Notes: generated from the letters alone by a model not told the origin. 64,000 bases of DNA from Oceanobacillus sojae (GCF_900162665.1 NZ_LT727812.1:762865-826864), one strand, 5' to 3'. Numbered from the stretch's first letter, positions 52,292 through 60,269 are shown. Numbers and translations: made by a program.

Positions 52292-52852
52292 TTAAAAAAT
52301 CTTTCCTTTGATTCGTTCGAATACTTTCTTGCCAATCTCGTCCTTATCGGTAGGAGTCGGCTTATCTCGTTCTGTATTTCCGAGAGGAGGGTCGACGTAA
52401 GATTGTTTCGGAGGAACAATCTGTTTCAAATCCTCGACGGATTTTTCCAAAGCTTCGTCAGTGTCACCAGAGACGTTTTGCGATAAGATAGCGACTTGTT
52501 CTTCGGTATAGCCAGCTTGAGTAAGTAACGATTTTTTCTTCGCTTCCGCTGCTTCTGCCTTCTGAGATTCGATAGTCTGTAACGCCTGCTCATACAGTGT
52601 TTTATACTCGTTCTGCTCTTTTAGCTTCTCTGTTTCCTCCGCTTGTTGCTTATGCTTAAAGGCTTCAATTTCCGCCTTTAATTCGTTAACCTCGTCAACC
52701 TTCTCTTTAAATCGGTCGTAAGGGATTTTTTCTTTCGGAGTTTCCGTCTCCGTAGACGTTGCTCCCTTTTCCGATTCTGCTTGCGCCTGTCCTTGCGTTC
52801 CTTGTTGTTCTTCGGGATTTTGTTTCTGCTCGTTCTGTTCTTCTACTGGCAT
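52292..52852 (-). CDS. Capsid scaffolding protein (DUF4355)
   Basis: The 186-residue protein has a disordered Gln/Glu-rich start, a central coiled coil (VDEVNELKAEIEAFKHKQQA, LYEQALQTIESQKAEAAEAK) and a short structured end that would bind the capsid protein (VFERIKGKIF). This is the DUF4355 scaffold layout. It acts inside the procapsid and leaves before DNA packaging. It lies between the collagen-like and decoration genes. Confidence 0.85.
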   Translation of the reverse strand: MPVEEQNEQKQNPEEQQGTQGQAQAESEKGATSTETETPKEKIPYDRFKEKVDEVNELKAEIEAFKHKQQAEETEKLKEQNEYKTLYEQALQTIESQKAEAAEAKKKSLLTQAGYTEEQVAILSQNVSGDTDEALEKSVEDLKQIVPPKQSYVDPPLGNTERDKPTPTDKDEIGKKVFERIKGKIF

Positions 52853-52907
52853 CTAAATTACCTCCGTTTTTACGCCTCGTCGGCGAAGTGTTATTTTCGT
52901 ATATTGT

Positions 52908-53276
52908 CTATTCAGCGCTTTCTAACGCTTCAACCCTTGCGACTAATGCGTCCCACTGTGCTTCGCTAGGGAACCCGTCCGCTCCATCGTTTCCATCGGA
53001 GCCGTCGCTTCCTGCGGGTCCTGGTTCTCCTGGGTCGCCTTGTGGTCCGGGATTTCCTTGCGGTCCCTTTAAATTAAGCTCGAGCGCCCATGTTCCGTTT
53101 TTATTCGTATAGAGATCACCGCTATTCGTATCAAGATAAACGTCTCCTGGAGCGCCTACATCTGCTCCCGGTTCTCCTTCGCCTGGAATAAATCTCATGT
53201 TACTTCCGCCACCTCCTTCGCCGCTTCCGTTAATAACTACGTGATAAGGTTCTTTCGATAAATAAGGCTTAGCCAT
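52908..53276 (-). CDS. Collagen-like head fibre protein (SPP1 gp12-like place)
   Basis: The 122-residue protein begins with a PYLSKEPYHVVINGSGEGGG stretch, has a short beta domain (GDVYLDTNSGDLYTNKNGTW) and then about ten Gly-X-Y triplets (GPQGNPGPQGDPGEPGPAG onward), ending in a coil AQWDALVARVEALES. SPP1 gp12, a collagen-like capsid spike, lies in the same part of the genome. It overlaps the portal stop by eight bases. Likely a trimer on the head surface. Confidence 0.78.
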   Translation of the reverse strand: MAKPYLSKEPYHVVINGSGEGGGGSNMRFIPGEGEPGADVGAPGDVYLDTNSGDLYTNKNGTWALELNLKGPQGNPGPQGDPGEPGPAGSDGSDGNDGADGFPSEAQWDALVARVEALESAE

Positions 53277-54885
53277 CTTCTTCCTCGACCTCCTCTCCGA
53301 ATATGTCCTCGTTAACGTCGCTATCTCCGTAACTTGCTGCGCTACTTAAGCGTCTACGACTTCGCTCCGCTTCGATTTCCTGTACTTTCGCCTGAACGTT
53401 TTCTTCTCCCAGACGTTCCATTGCGCCTCTGACGCTTTCAAAGCCGGCTGCTGTTTCCATATCGAGTAATTCAACGAGTTCCTTACGGTTGTCTGGTAAC
53501 GGAAGGACAAATCGCATCTCATTTTCGTAGTTGTCTCCGATTCCCTTAACGACGGATTTGTCGTAAGCAAACTTCGGACTGTCAACGCGAGCTTGTAAGT
53601 ATCGGATAGTTTTTTCGTGAAGCTCTGACAAACTATAACCCCACGATAGCCAATGCTCTTCGGTGTCGGTTATGATGTCGTGGAAAAGCACCTGAAACGC
53701 TTCTCCGTTAAGCCCTCCGAAATTAAGTTCTTGCGGAACCACTTGCGGCAGTCCGCTAATTTCGTGCATAGCGCCTTTTACACGCATATATTGATCCTTA
53801 AATGCTTCGCGCCACTGGAAACGGCTTTCTACTTTTTTCATGTCAGCCGATTTTGTATCACTTGCGCTGCTAATTTCGGCAAGTGACCCCGGAGCTATTG
53901 CGATTGAGTCCGAAGCTCCTTGCGTTGCATTTGTAACGACCGTCATCGGAAACATTTCGAATTTCATCGAATCTATTGCGTCCTCATTCATTTGGTTAAG
54001 GACATCGTTCTGTTCTCGTAGAGCAGCGATTTCGGATTCGCCTAGAGTTTCGGAAATCAATTCAGAAACGGAGAATTCTTGAAGAGGGATAAAGTCGATC
54101 CCTAATGAAGCCTCTTTTTGGATGGTTTTAATTAACTCGAGGTCTGATTCGCGGTATAATGCGACTTTCAAATAAGCTTCGTCATTAATTAGTCGGTAAC
54201 TTTCGATTTCAATTGCGTCTACTTCTTCGCCTTTATATTCGTGCTTTACTCGTTTAACTAAATTCGCTCCGATTAAATCTTCAAAATCGTCCTCGGAATA
54301 AATCGGGATATATTCGGTATCTGGGCGAAAAATCCAGCGAATCTTTCCTGTACGCTGATGAAACGCAATCTTACAAACGACCCTATCTGCGATTAATCTA
54401 TCGCGGGCTGCTTGCAGCAGCTTCGTACGCATTCGGTTTTCTTCCCATAGCCGGTAAAGAAGTCGTTCATAATCCTCTGATCGCTTATTTTCCGCCCTCT
54501 GTGCGTCGGATGGCTCGTAGGCTGCGTCTAACGTTTCCTCAAGCTCGTCAATCTGCTTTCGTGGAACTTTAATGCCATGCTTTGCACCCATTTGCCAGCG
54601 TGCTTTCCTATCGACAATCGCTTTAAAATAGTTCGTTGCGTATCGCGTGGGGTCGTAATCTATGCCTGGCGGGCGTGGTACGTCTTCCGCTCTTACAAGC
54701 TGACCGTATTCATTCCGGTGTTGCTTACCGGTGTAATATTCGTAGTTGTCGAGTTGCGTTTGGATTCGTTGCCAAGTTCGCTCTCCCAGAGCCTGTCTAA
54801 ATGGGGAAAATAATAATTCGTCCATATCTTCGGCAGTCATTATGTTGTAATCTAAGCCAATTCCTCGTGATCTACTTTTTGTCAA
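53269..54885 (-). CDS. Portal protein (SPP1 gp6-like)
   Basis: The 538-residue protein forms the 12-fold ring through which DNA enters. Family marks include YYTGKQH near residue 50, ATNYFKAIVDRKARWQMG, RLYRLWEENRMRTKLLQAARDRLIADRVVCKIAFH (in part) and the clip/crown region EISGLPQVVPQELNFGGLNGEAFQ (in part). The acidic end EDIFGEEVEEEDG is typical. TTG start with AAAGGAGG. Confidence 0.9.
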   Translation of the reverse strand: MTKSRSRGIGLDYNIMTAEDMDELLFSPFRQALGERTWQRIQTQLDNYEYYTGKQHRNEYGQLVRAEDVPRPPGIDYDPTRYATNYFKAIVDRKARWQMGAKHGIKVPRKQIDELEETLDAAYEPSDAQRAENKRSEDYERLLYRLWEENRMRTKLLQAARDRLIADRVVCKIAFHQRTGKIRWIFRPDTEYIPIYSEDDFEDLIGANLVKRVKHEYKGEEVDAIEIESYRLINDEAYLKVALYRESDLELIKTIQKEASLGIDFIPLQEFSVSELISETLGESEIAALREQNDVLNQMNEDAIDSMKFEMFPMTVVTNATQGASDSIAIAPGSLAEISSASDTKSADMKKVESRFQWREAFKDQYMRVKGAMHEISGLPQVVPQELNFGGLNGEAFQVLFHDIITDTEEHWLSWGYSLSELHEKTIRYLQARVDSPKFAYDKSVVKGIGDNYENEMRFVLPLPDNRKELVELLDMETAAGFESVRGAMERLGEENVQAKVQEIEAERSRRRLSSAASYGDSDVNEDIFGEEVEEEDG

Positions 54886-54914
54886 GTGTGATCGCCTCCT
54901 TTCGCTTTTTAACG

Positions 54915-56630
54915 TTACCTCCAGCGATTCATTCGTTTTACTGTACGGACTTTCCCGCCAGTTTCTCTCGCAATTTTATAAGCGTCGGCTAATGCGTCGG
55001 GTCCGTCATCGTGGTTATGGTTCGGGAAGAGTTCAAGCATTTCTAGTAGTAAGCGCTGCTCCCGCTTAAAGCGAATTCTTCCAGCGTTTATTTCCGGTTC
55101 AAGCGCCTCTATCCGCAATTCCTTCCGCATTTTCTGCTTAACTTGCTTTAAGCGAGTATGTGCCGGATAACCCCGGGCTTGTAATTCCTCGCCAAGCTTA
55201 TCCGAAAACCATTCCTGGAATTGCTGCGATTCTACCGCCAAAGACTCGTACTGATAATGAAAAGTACGCTTGATTATCTCCTGCATAAACTCGTCGGGTT
55301 TTATTTTCGCAAGATAGGCGTCCACTACGTAGACAACTTGCGAGTCAGGTTTTTTCGCTAAGGTAATAATCGCTGAATAGTCGCCCCTTGCCGATTTCCC
55401 CATCGCTAAGTCAATCGCAGCGTAATAAGTTAACTGTTCATTTTCGAGATCTTCTTCGTCAAAAAATCGGAAATTCTCGGGGTTAAATATCTGCGATTCT
55501 TCATCGACTGGATTTCCGAGGTATTCTTGGTTAAAAGCTCTCGCGCCCATTTCTTCGCGCTTTTCCATAAAGTATTTGTACGAGTACATTTCGTCCCATA
55601 ATACAGATGTTCCGGCAGTCAGTTCGTCTTTATTCGCTTCGTAAAAGGCGTCTGCGTTAGCCTTAGCTTTTGGGTCATCTGCGTTATATATGGAGCGCCA
55701 TTCTTCCCAAAGCTGCTCGTTATCAGCCCACGACAAAATAGCGGGAAACTTCCTCGACGTGAAGTCCTTCCGCTTGTTAATAACGTGATTGAGGAGGGAA
55801 TCGTAATGCACTATCGTTCCCATATAGATACACATGCCGCCAAATCCTAATGCTTCGAGCATTTCAGCGCGAAACCAATGTAAGTTCTTCGCTCGCATTT
55901 CCGGAGTGTTCGTATTGTCCTGCGATTCCAAGTCGTCGAGGATGAATAAATCGGGGCGTACGGATAAGTAGCGCAATCCCCTCATTTGGGTTCCGACGCC
56001 TTTTGCGGTTACTTTCGTTCCAGAAGACGTGATGAATTCGTACTTGTTATCGAGTTCATTCATTGTAGATCGGGGGTTTAGTAATTCGCCAAAGTCATCG
56101 CGAAGTTTCTCGTTAAATTTCAGTTGGTGACGTGTCCATGTAATAAAGTCGCCAGCTACATCAGTTGTTTCCGAAACCTCTACGATATATCTCTTCCGCC
56201 TATACACGACTTGATGGCAAAGGAAGGCGTTAGATAGGTAGGCGGTCTTAGCATGCCTCCGTCCCACCGAATAAGCTAAGTTCGTAACTACCTCGCCTTT
56301 TGTTACGCTGTCCAGAATCGAACAAAGTTCCCGGTGGAAATCCGCAGCGTTTAAGTAATGTTGCCCGATGGGGATTAAGTTCGAATCGTTGTCGGGATTG
56401 TCTTCCGCAGAAAAATACTGATACGTAAAATAAAGCACGTCATATTCTCCGCGGTGGACTCGTTGCACTCTTTCCAGTTCGTCCAATACGTATTCCAGCC
56501 GAACTATGTCGACCTCGATTGCGTTTCCTTGTTCGATCAATTTAACAAGCAGCGCCTTTTCCTCTTCTAAGTCGGCGAGGTATTGCGCCCTTGCTTCGTA
56601 TTCTAGCCATTCTCCATTAACATAGGCCAA
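54915..56630 (-). CDS. terL: Terminase large subunit
   Basis: The packaging motor, 571 residues. The ATPase has Walker A in AYSVGRRHAKTAYLSN (about 119-134) and Walker B LFILDDLES (about 228-236); the nuclease has Asp407 in AAIDLAMGKSARGDYSAII and the late acidic pair in HDDGPDALADAYKIA. A 110-residue N-terminal extension precedes the ATPase. TTG start with GGGGGCGAGG. It follows terS by 36 bases. Confidence 0.9.
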   Translation of the reverse strand: MAYVNGEWLEYEARAQYLADLEEEKALLVKLIEQGNAIEVDIVRLEYVLDELERVQRVHRGEYDVLYFTYQYFSAEDNPDNDSNLIPIGQHYLNAADFHRELCSILDSVTKGEVVTNLAYSVGRRHAKTAYLSNAFLCHQVVYRRKRYIVEVSETTDVAGDFITWTRHQLKFNEKLRDDFGELLNPRSTMNELDNKYEFITSSGTKVTAKGVGTQMRGLRYLSVRPDLFILDDLESQDNTNTPEMRAKNLHWFRAEMLEALGFGGMCIYMGTIVHYDSLLNHVINKRKDFTSRKFPAILSWADNEQLWEEWRSIYNADDPKAKANADAFYEANKDELTAGTSVLWDEMYSYKYFMEKREEMGARAFNQEYLGNPVDEESQIFNPENFRFFDEEDLENEQLTYYAAIDLAMGKSARGDYSAIITLAKKPDSQVVYVVDAYLAKIKPDEFMQEIIKRTFHYQYESLAVESQQFQEWFSDKLGEELQARGYPAHTRLKQVKQKMRKELRIEALEPEINAGRIRFKREQRLLLEMLELFPNHNHDDGPDALADAYKIARETGGKVRTVKRMNRWR

Positions 56631-56666
56631 GCGTTTCCTCGCCCCCTTTCGGAAATTTATTTGCGT

Positions 56667-57122
56667 TTATCTCTCGCTCTCTTCCTCCGATTCTGCTGGC
56701 TCGCCTTGTCCCAGCCGCTCAAGCAACGCGGCTTTTCTGTCTTCGAAGGATTCGTCTCCTCGATTGTCCGTTAAGGAAATCTCGGACTTCGTATCAAGGT
56801 CGCCGATCCGTTTAAGGAACAACTCGATTCCTTTCGTGTTTCCGTCCTTTTCGATTACCTCAATTAACTTCGAGTAGACTAGCGATAAATGCGAGTCCAT
56901 AACTTCGCTCGCAAGGTAATTTTTGTAAGCGATAAAGTTAGGGTCGTGCTTATCCCACTTGTACAGGCCCATTCGCGACATACCCAACTCGTCCGCTATT
57001 TCTTTCAGAGTCTTACGCTCCTCTTTCGGAGCAAACTCTCGCTCGACCAGCATTAGTGCGGCTTCGCGCTGTTTAGGGCGGAATTTAGTTTCGTCAAATT
57101 TAAATCGTGCTTTATTCGCCAT
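56667..57122 (-). CDS. terS: Terminase small subunit (phBC6A51-like)
   Basis: The 151-residue protein binds the packaging site and recruits TerL. The N-terminal helix-turn-helix reads TLKEIADELGMSRMGLYKWDK near residues 38-58, followed by helices (HLSLVYSKLIEVIEKDGNTKGIELFLKRIG) for ring assembly and an acidic tail (PAESEEESER) to contact TerL. This matches the phBC6A51 type of Bacillus phages. The packaging site should lie in the noncoding stretch just upstream. Confidence 0.85.
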   Translation of the reverse strand: MANKARFKFDETKFRPKQREAALMLVEREFAPKEERKTLKEIADELGMSRMGLYKWDKHDPNFIAYKNYLASEVMDSHLSLVYSKLIEVIEKDGNTKGIELFLKRIGDLDTKSEISLTDNRGDESFEDRKAALLERLGQGEPAESEEESER

Positions 57123-57299
57123 TTATTTCGCCTCCTTTTCCTTCGGTTTAAAACGGACAATTACGTCCATGTGCTTGTAATCGTGGTGTCCGTTTTCATC
57201 GCGGTCAGTCTTTCCGTCATAGATAACTTGATCGTATTCCCATGCGCCGTTTTGCATGCCGAGGATACTCGCTATTGCTTCCGTTATATTCTCTCGCAC
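57123..57299 (-). CDS. Small phage protein before terS, 58 residues
   Basis: A GTG at 57299 after AAGGAGGCGAT opens a 58-codon frame (MRENITEAIASILGMQNGAW, then YDGKTDRDENGHHDYKHMDV) ending in TAA directly followed by the terS ATG. The tight join and strong ribosome site make it a real gene, first of the late operon. It is small, charged and histidine-rich in the middle; no family recognised. Confidence 0.7.
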   Translation of the reverse strand: MRENITEAIASILGMQNGAWEYDQVIYDGKTDRDENGHHDYKHMDVIVRFKPKEKEAK

Positions 57300-57318
57300 A
57301 ACTAATCGCCTCCTTATC

Positions 57319-57355
57319 CGTCTATTTATGCGCCTTTATAATCGTCAAATAGACG
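57319..57355. promoter_or_regulatory. Inverted repeat at the start of the late operon
   Basis: CGTCTATTT and AAATAGACG are separated by 19 bases, about 20 bases before the ribosome site of the first late gene. It could be a regulator-binding site or an RNA hairpin in the late leader. Confidence 0.45.
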
Positions 57356-57710
57356 ATATTGTAAGCGTTTTTACTTCTTCGCAATAGAAAACCCTTGCGC
57401 AGCCTTAAAACGGCTGAGAAGGGCATGTATGCGCTTTATTTGCGTACGATGTCGGGATAATGTTCGTTGGGGTTCCGGTTAGAGGGTTCGTGAGGGGTAA
57501 CGGAAGGGGTTGCGGATTTAAAATATTGTAAGAAATTTGAGTGCGCCTGGGGAGCGCCAGCCAGCGCCAACCGCCCCGCCCCATTCGCTCAAAAATGAAA
57601 GCGCCGTCATTTTCTTTTTCGTTTCCAGTTCGAAATGTATATCGGTGTATTTATATTCGTAGTTCATTACGGATAATGTTGATTTTACGTAATAATGTCG
57701 TATATCATCG

Positions 57711-57794
57711 CCGTTAAATCAACGCTTTTAAGTCGTTAAATATTATCCGAATACACACGTTTTATGCATCGCCTATAAACGTTGATTTAACGCT
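57711..57794. repeat. Pair of long inverted repeats
   Basis: GTTAAATCAACG (57713-57724) and CGTTGATTTAAC (57780-57791) are exact complements, and similarity extends outward and inward (GC before and TTT after). About 55 bases lie between the arms. Confidence 0.6.
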
Positions 57795-58357
57795 ATTCTT
57801 ACGCCTTCCCTATCGTTCCCATTTATTCCCTTACATAACCGGAATGTATAAACGGATAATGTGCGAACTGGAAATCAAATAAGAACGTTCATTCGCTCGC
57901 CTGCGGATTTTCGAGGGATGTCCGTCGTGAACGCTGAGGCTGGTGTAACGGAATCTATTCGGAGCCTATTCCGTTTCAATCCGAATTCAATTCGAATCTA
58001 AACGGAACTCATCCGAAGCATAAGCCAATCCGAACCTATTCGCAGTCCTTTCCCCTCCGAAAGTATCCCGAACAGTAAACGAGTGTGTATATCGCTTATA
58101 CACGGTCAGAACCGCTACTATACGTATTCCTTCCTTATTATATAAACGAAGAATGATCGTACCCTTTTCGGAGTATTTACGAGTGTACTAACGGTTTACA
58201 TAGTACGTATATATTCGGATATATTACGCTTTATTTGCGCCTTCTTTAGCGCTTCCATTTATTTCCGTTTTATAACGTTCTCTTTATTATCCGTTCTTTA
58301 TGTATTTACCGATATATCTTTTACATACGTAGTATAACGTTTTAATAGATACTACTT

Positions 58358-58403
58358 AGAAAGTCAATGTAATTGATTGACTTTCTGCAAGTCGAAGACT
58401 TGC
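58358..58403. repeat. Two back-to-back perfect hairpins
   Basis: AGAAAGTCAAT (58358-58368) pairs with ATTGACTTTCT (58376-58386) over 11 bp with a 7-base loop. Directly adjoining, with no base between, GCAAGTC (58387-58393) pairs with GACTTGC (58397-58403) with a 3-base loop. Neither is followed by a T-run. Confidence 0.65.
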
Positions 58404-58447
58404 TAATATATTTAGTTAACGTTCTATAACGTATATTAAGTAATTAA

Positions 58448-58505
58448 CGGATATGTATAACGAGGACATATTATCGAGGATATGTATTCTTGTCGGACAT
58501 ATCCG
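58448..58505. repeat. Four iteron-like repeats, outer pair inverted
   Basis: GGATATGTAT, GGACATATTA, GGATATGTAT and GGACATATCC start at 58449, 58464, 58478 and 58495, about one and a half helical turns apart. The outer ends CGGATATGT and ACATATCCG are exact complements. This is the look of binding sites for a replication initiator or a phage repressor. Confidence 0.5.
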
Positions 58506-58852
58506 CGTATACCTCCGTTATCCCTTTACTAACTAGGTTACGAAAAAACCCCTTGTTGCATAGGTAACCTAAACTTTTTTTCGAAAGGGAGTAATTTAGA
58601 GGAAATCGAAGGAAAATGACGATAATCGAAGAAAAAGTTTTCGTAGATTAACCGCCTATAATTTAACAATCGCGGAATCCCTTATGTACCAACGGATTAG
58701 AGGTTATATACTCGGAGTAGTTAACGAGGTATTTTCGCATAACGGTCGAAAAATCGGATTAAATGACCGAATATCGCCGAATTTAAGGGTGGGAAAATTA
58801 CCCTTTTTCATATATTCACCGAAAATAAACTACGAAAAAGCATTAAAAATCG

Positions 58853-58881
58853 TTGACTTTACGTAGTTATAATGGTATAAT
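58853..58881 (+). promoter_or_regulatory. Strong sigma-A promoter of the small-gene cassette
   Basis: TTGACT (58853-58858) and TATAAT (58876-58881) with a 17-base spacer lie about 30 bases before the first small gene. It points right, away from the late operon. Confidence 0.8.
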
Positions 58882-58912
58882 TAAGATAGAAAGTTAAGGG
58901 AGGTGATAAGAA

Positions 58913-59047
58913 TTGTTAGACGCAATTGTTAAAGTAGCAGAAGCACTAGCCACCGTCATAACAGCAAGTGCCTCGCTACTAACCGCAATAGTCGCTTACC
59001 TATTGTATAAGCACAAGTCGAATGATTCGAAGTCAGACGACGAGTAA
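58913..59047 (+). CDS. 44-residue hydrophobic peptide
   Basis: A TTG at 58913 follows GGGAGGTGAT, a near-perfect ribosome site. The peptide has one hydrophobic helix (IVKVAEALATVITASASLL and TAIVAYLLY) and a charged tail KHKSNDSKSDDE. It is first in a four-gene cassette under a strong promoter. Size and shape recall small holin-like or type I toxin peptides of Firmicutes, but no specific family is matched. Confidence 0.6.
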   Translation: MLDAIVKVAEALATVITASASLLTAIVAYLLYKHKSNDSKSDDE

Positions 59048-59056
59048 GTAAGCAAC

Positions 59057-59080
59057 GGAAAGGAGTTAGCGCTCCTTTCC
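59057..59080 (+). terminator. Hairpin between the two small peptide genes
   Basis: GGAAAGGAG and CTCCTTTCC form a perfect 9-bp stem with a 6-base loop, with no T-run. It lies ten bases after the first stop and about 20 bases before the next ribosome site. It may be a processing or attenuation structure; its ascending arm contains a Shine-Dalgarno-like AAAGGAG. Confidence 0.4.
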
Positions 59081-59113
59081 TCCAATATATCATTTATTTA
59101 AGGAGGAGTCAAA

Positions 59114-59212
59114 ATGGCTATTATTATGGCAACCGCATCTTTTGTAACGTCACTAGCAGTCTTACTTCTCGTAATTAGCAAAACTGATAAAAACGATAGT
59201 AATAAGAAATAA
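59114..59212 (+). CDS. 32-residue hydrophobic peptide
   Basis: ATG at 59114 follows AAGGAGGAG. The peptide is one membrane helix (IIMATASFVTSLAVLLLVI) with a basic polar tail SKTDKNDSNKK. Its layout is close to small type I toxins such as BsrG and to predicted holin-like toxins, but sequence identity is not evident. Second gene of the cassette. Confidence 0.6.
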   Translation: MAIIMATASFVTSLAVLLLVISKTDKNDSNKK

Positions 59213-59247
59213 CAACGGAGTTAATTACGGAAAGGAGACGAAATATC

Positions 59248-59559
59248 ATGTTTAAAACACTATTTATTGCGGGTTATCTCGGAGCCTGTGCGCTAACCGG
59301 TTTAGGAGGCGTACAGGTACAAGCGGATGTTCCCGAAGTACCATCAACCGCTGCGATTCTCGAAGCAAAGCATATGACTGTAGTAGCGGAGGTATACCGT
59401 TTTGACGAAACCGGATACTGGCTAGCTAACGTCGACGATCCGGCTCATACTGCGATTTACCTGTCGAAACAGGATTATCCGCATCACGTTCAGATAGGCG
59501 ATAAATTTAAGATTACTTATCGACTGGATGCCGTTAAAAATGTGGTAGAATATGAGTAG
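59248..59559 (+). CDS. Secreted small protein, unknown
   Basis: The 103-residue protein starts with a signal peptide (MFKTLFIAGYLGACALTGLG) with a likely cut after VQVQA; LGAC could alternatively be a lipobox. The mature part is a small beta-rich domain (TVVAEVYRFDETGYWLANVD, FKITYRLDAVKNVVEYE). GGAAAGGAG before the ATG. Third gene of the cassette. A protein exported from a prophage cassette may alter the host surface; this is inference. Confidence 0.65.
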   Translation: MFKTLFIAGYLGACALTGLGGVQVQADVPEVPSTAAILEAKHMTVVAEVYRFDETGYWLANVDDPAHTAIYLSKQDYPHHVQIGDKFKITYRLDAVKNVVEYE

Positions 59560-59596
59560 CGGAAACAGAAGTGCAAAGTAGAAAGGAACATTACGC

Positions 59597-59815
59597 ATGA
59601 TTATAGTTGAAAACGAACAAGCTGGACGGAGTTACCACTTCCACAGCCTTGACGCCAAGCAAGCGTTAATTATCACTTACGCAGACGCCGAAATGAAAGA
59701 AATAGACATCGCAACCAGGCACGAAGAACTTTTCAGTAAGTACGATAACCTGGTCGAAGCTGGCGAAGCAGAGACGCTAAAAATCGGAAATTGGGTAGCA
59801 CGTGAGCTAATATAG
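59597..59815 (+). CDS. Small phage protein, unknown
   Basis: The 72-residue cytosolic protein (MIIVENEQAGRSYHFHSLDA to NWVARELI) closes the plus-strand cassette; AGAAAGGA lies before the ATG and a terminator follows 12 bases after the stop. No family recognised. Confidence 0.6.
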   Translation: MIIVENEQAGRSYHFHSLDAKQALIITYADAEMKEIDIATRHEELFSKYDNLVEAGEAETLKIGNWVARELI

Positions 59816-59818
59816 CGA

Positions 59819-59852
59819 AAACGCCTCCGTAATTGGAAGGCGTTTTTCTTTC
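59819..59852 (+). terminator. Terminator of the small-gene cassette
   Basis: AACGCCTCC pairs with GGAAGGCGTT (one bulged A) and is followed by TTTCTTTC. The left side AAAAC gives a weak T-run on the minus strand for the convergent gene at 59868. Confidence 0.75.
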
Positions 59853-59867
59853 GCTTATTTTCGCTTC

Positions 59868-60269
59868 TTATTTCCGGTAAATCCGAATAGGTCTTCGGTA
59901 ATTTCTTCCGTTCGTAGCTATGGTACTCGCTAGACCTAGCGGAACCTCTCTCGCCCTATATGCGCTCTTTCTGACGTGCCTGCCTTCTCTTCTGCGGGCG
60001 AGTTGGTACGTACTCAAAAAGTCGATGCCCTTTTTATGCTTGCTGCGGAGGTCGTCGCTTAATATGACGTTAGTTAAGCGGTACAATAGGCTGCCGTTCA
60101 TTCTCATTCCGAAGATAGCAAAGTATTCTTCCGTAATCTTTTCGACTTTCTCTATTCGCTCCTGTACCGTATATTCCTGCGCAGTCTCTTCCAATTCCTC
60201 TATTTTTTCATTCGCCCACGAATGATTAGGCGGAATCGGTTCTCCATATAAATCTATATTCGCTAGCAT
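59868..60269 (-). CDS. Phage protein of unknown function
   Basis: The 133-residue protein has an acidic helical first part (EKIEELEETAQEYTVQERI) and a strongly basic second part (YQLARRREGRHVRKSAYRAR, RRPIRIYRK), suggesting nucleic acid contact. ATG 60269 is chosen after AAGGGGAG. It overlaps the sigma-like regulator by seven bases and is co-transcribed with it, ending just before the plus-strand cassette. Confidence 0.6.
   Translation of the reverse strand: MLANIDLYGEPIPPNHSWANEKIEELEETAQEYTVQERIEKVEKITEEYFAIFGMRMNGSLLYRLTNVILSDDLRSKHKKGIDFLSTYQLARRREGRHVRKSAYRAREVPLGLASTIATNGRNYRRPIRIYRK

Larger units (their letters stand above)
57300..58852. other. Prophage control region without genes (candidate packaging, origin and late promoter region)
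   Basis: About 1.55 kb with no convincing gene separates the leftward late operon from a rightward cassette. It holds a 9-bp inverted repeat next to the late operon start, a GC-rich patch at 57541-57592 in otherwise AT-rich DNA, a pair of long inverted repeats, CGGATAATGT three times (near 57435, 57671 and 57852; the first as GGGATAATGT), a cluster of CCGAA/TTCGG words at 57940-58050, two tandem hairpins and four iteron-like repeats. Placement before terS makes it the expected home of cos or pac and the late promoter. The exact functions are inferred. Confidence 0.6.

Noticed and set aside
57880-58060. CRISPR-like or tandem array from repeated CCGAA/TTCGG words
   Set aside because: Words are short, in both orientations and irregularly spaced; no constant repeat or spacer length. 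I found no CRISPR array anywhere in the window.
58684-58866. 60-codon plus-strand ORF in the prophage control region
   Set aside because: No ribosome site before the ATG, and its end overlaps the strong promoter at 58853-58881 that drives the next genes.
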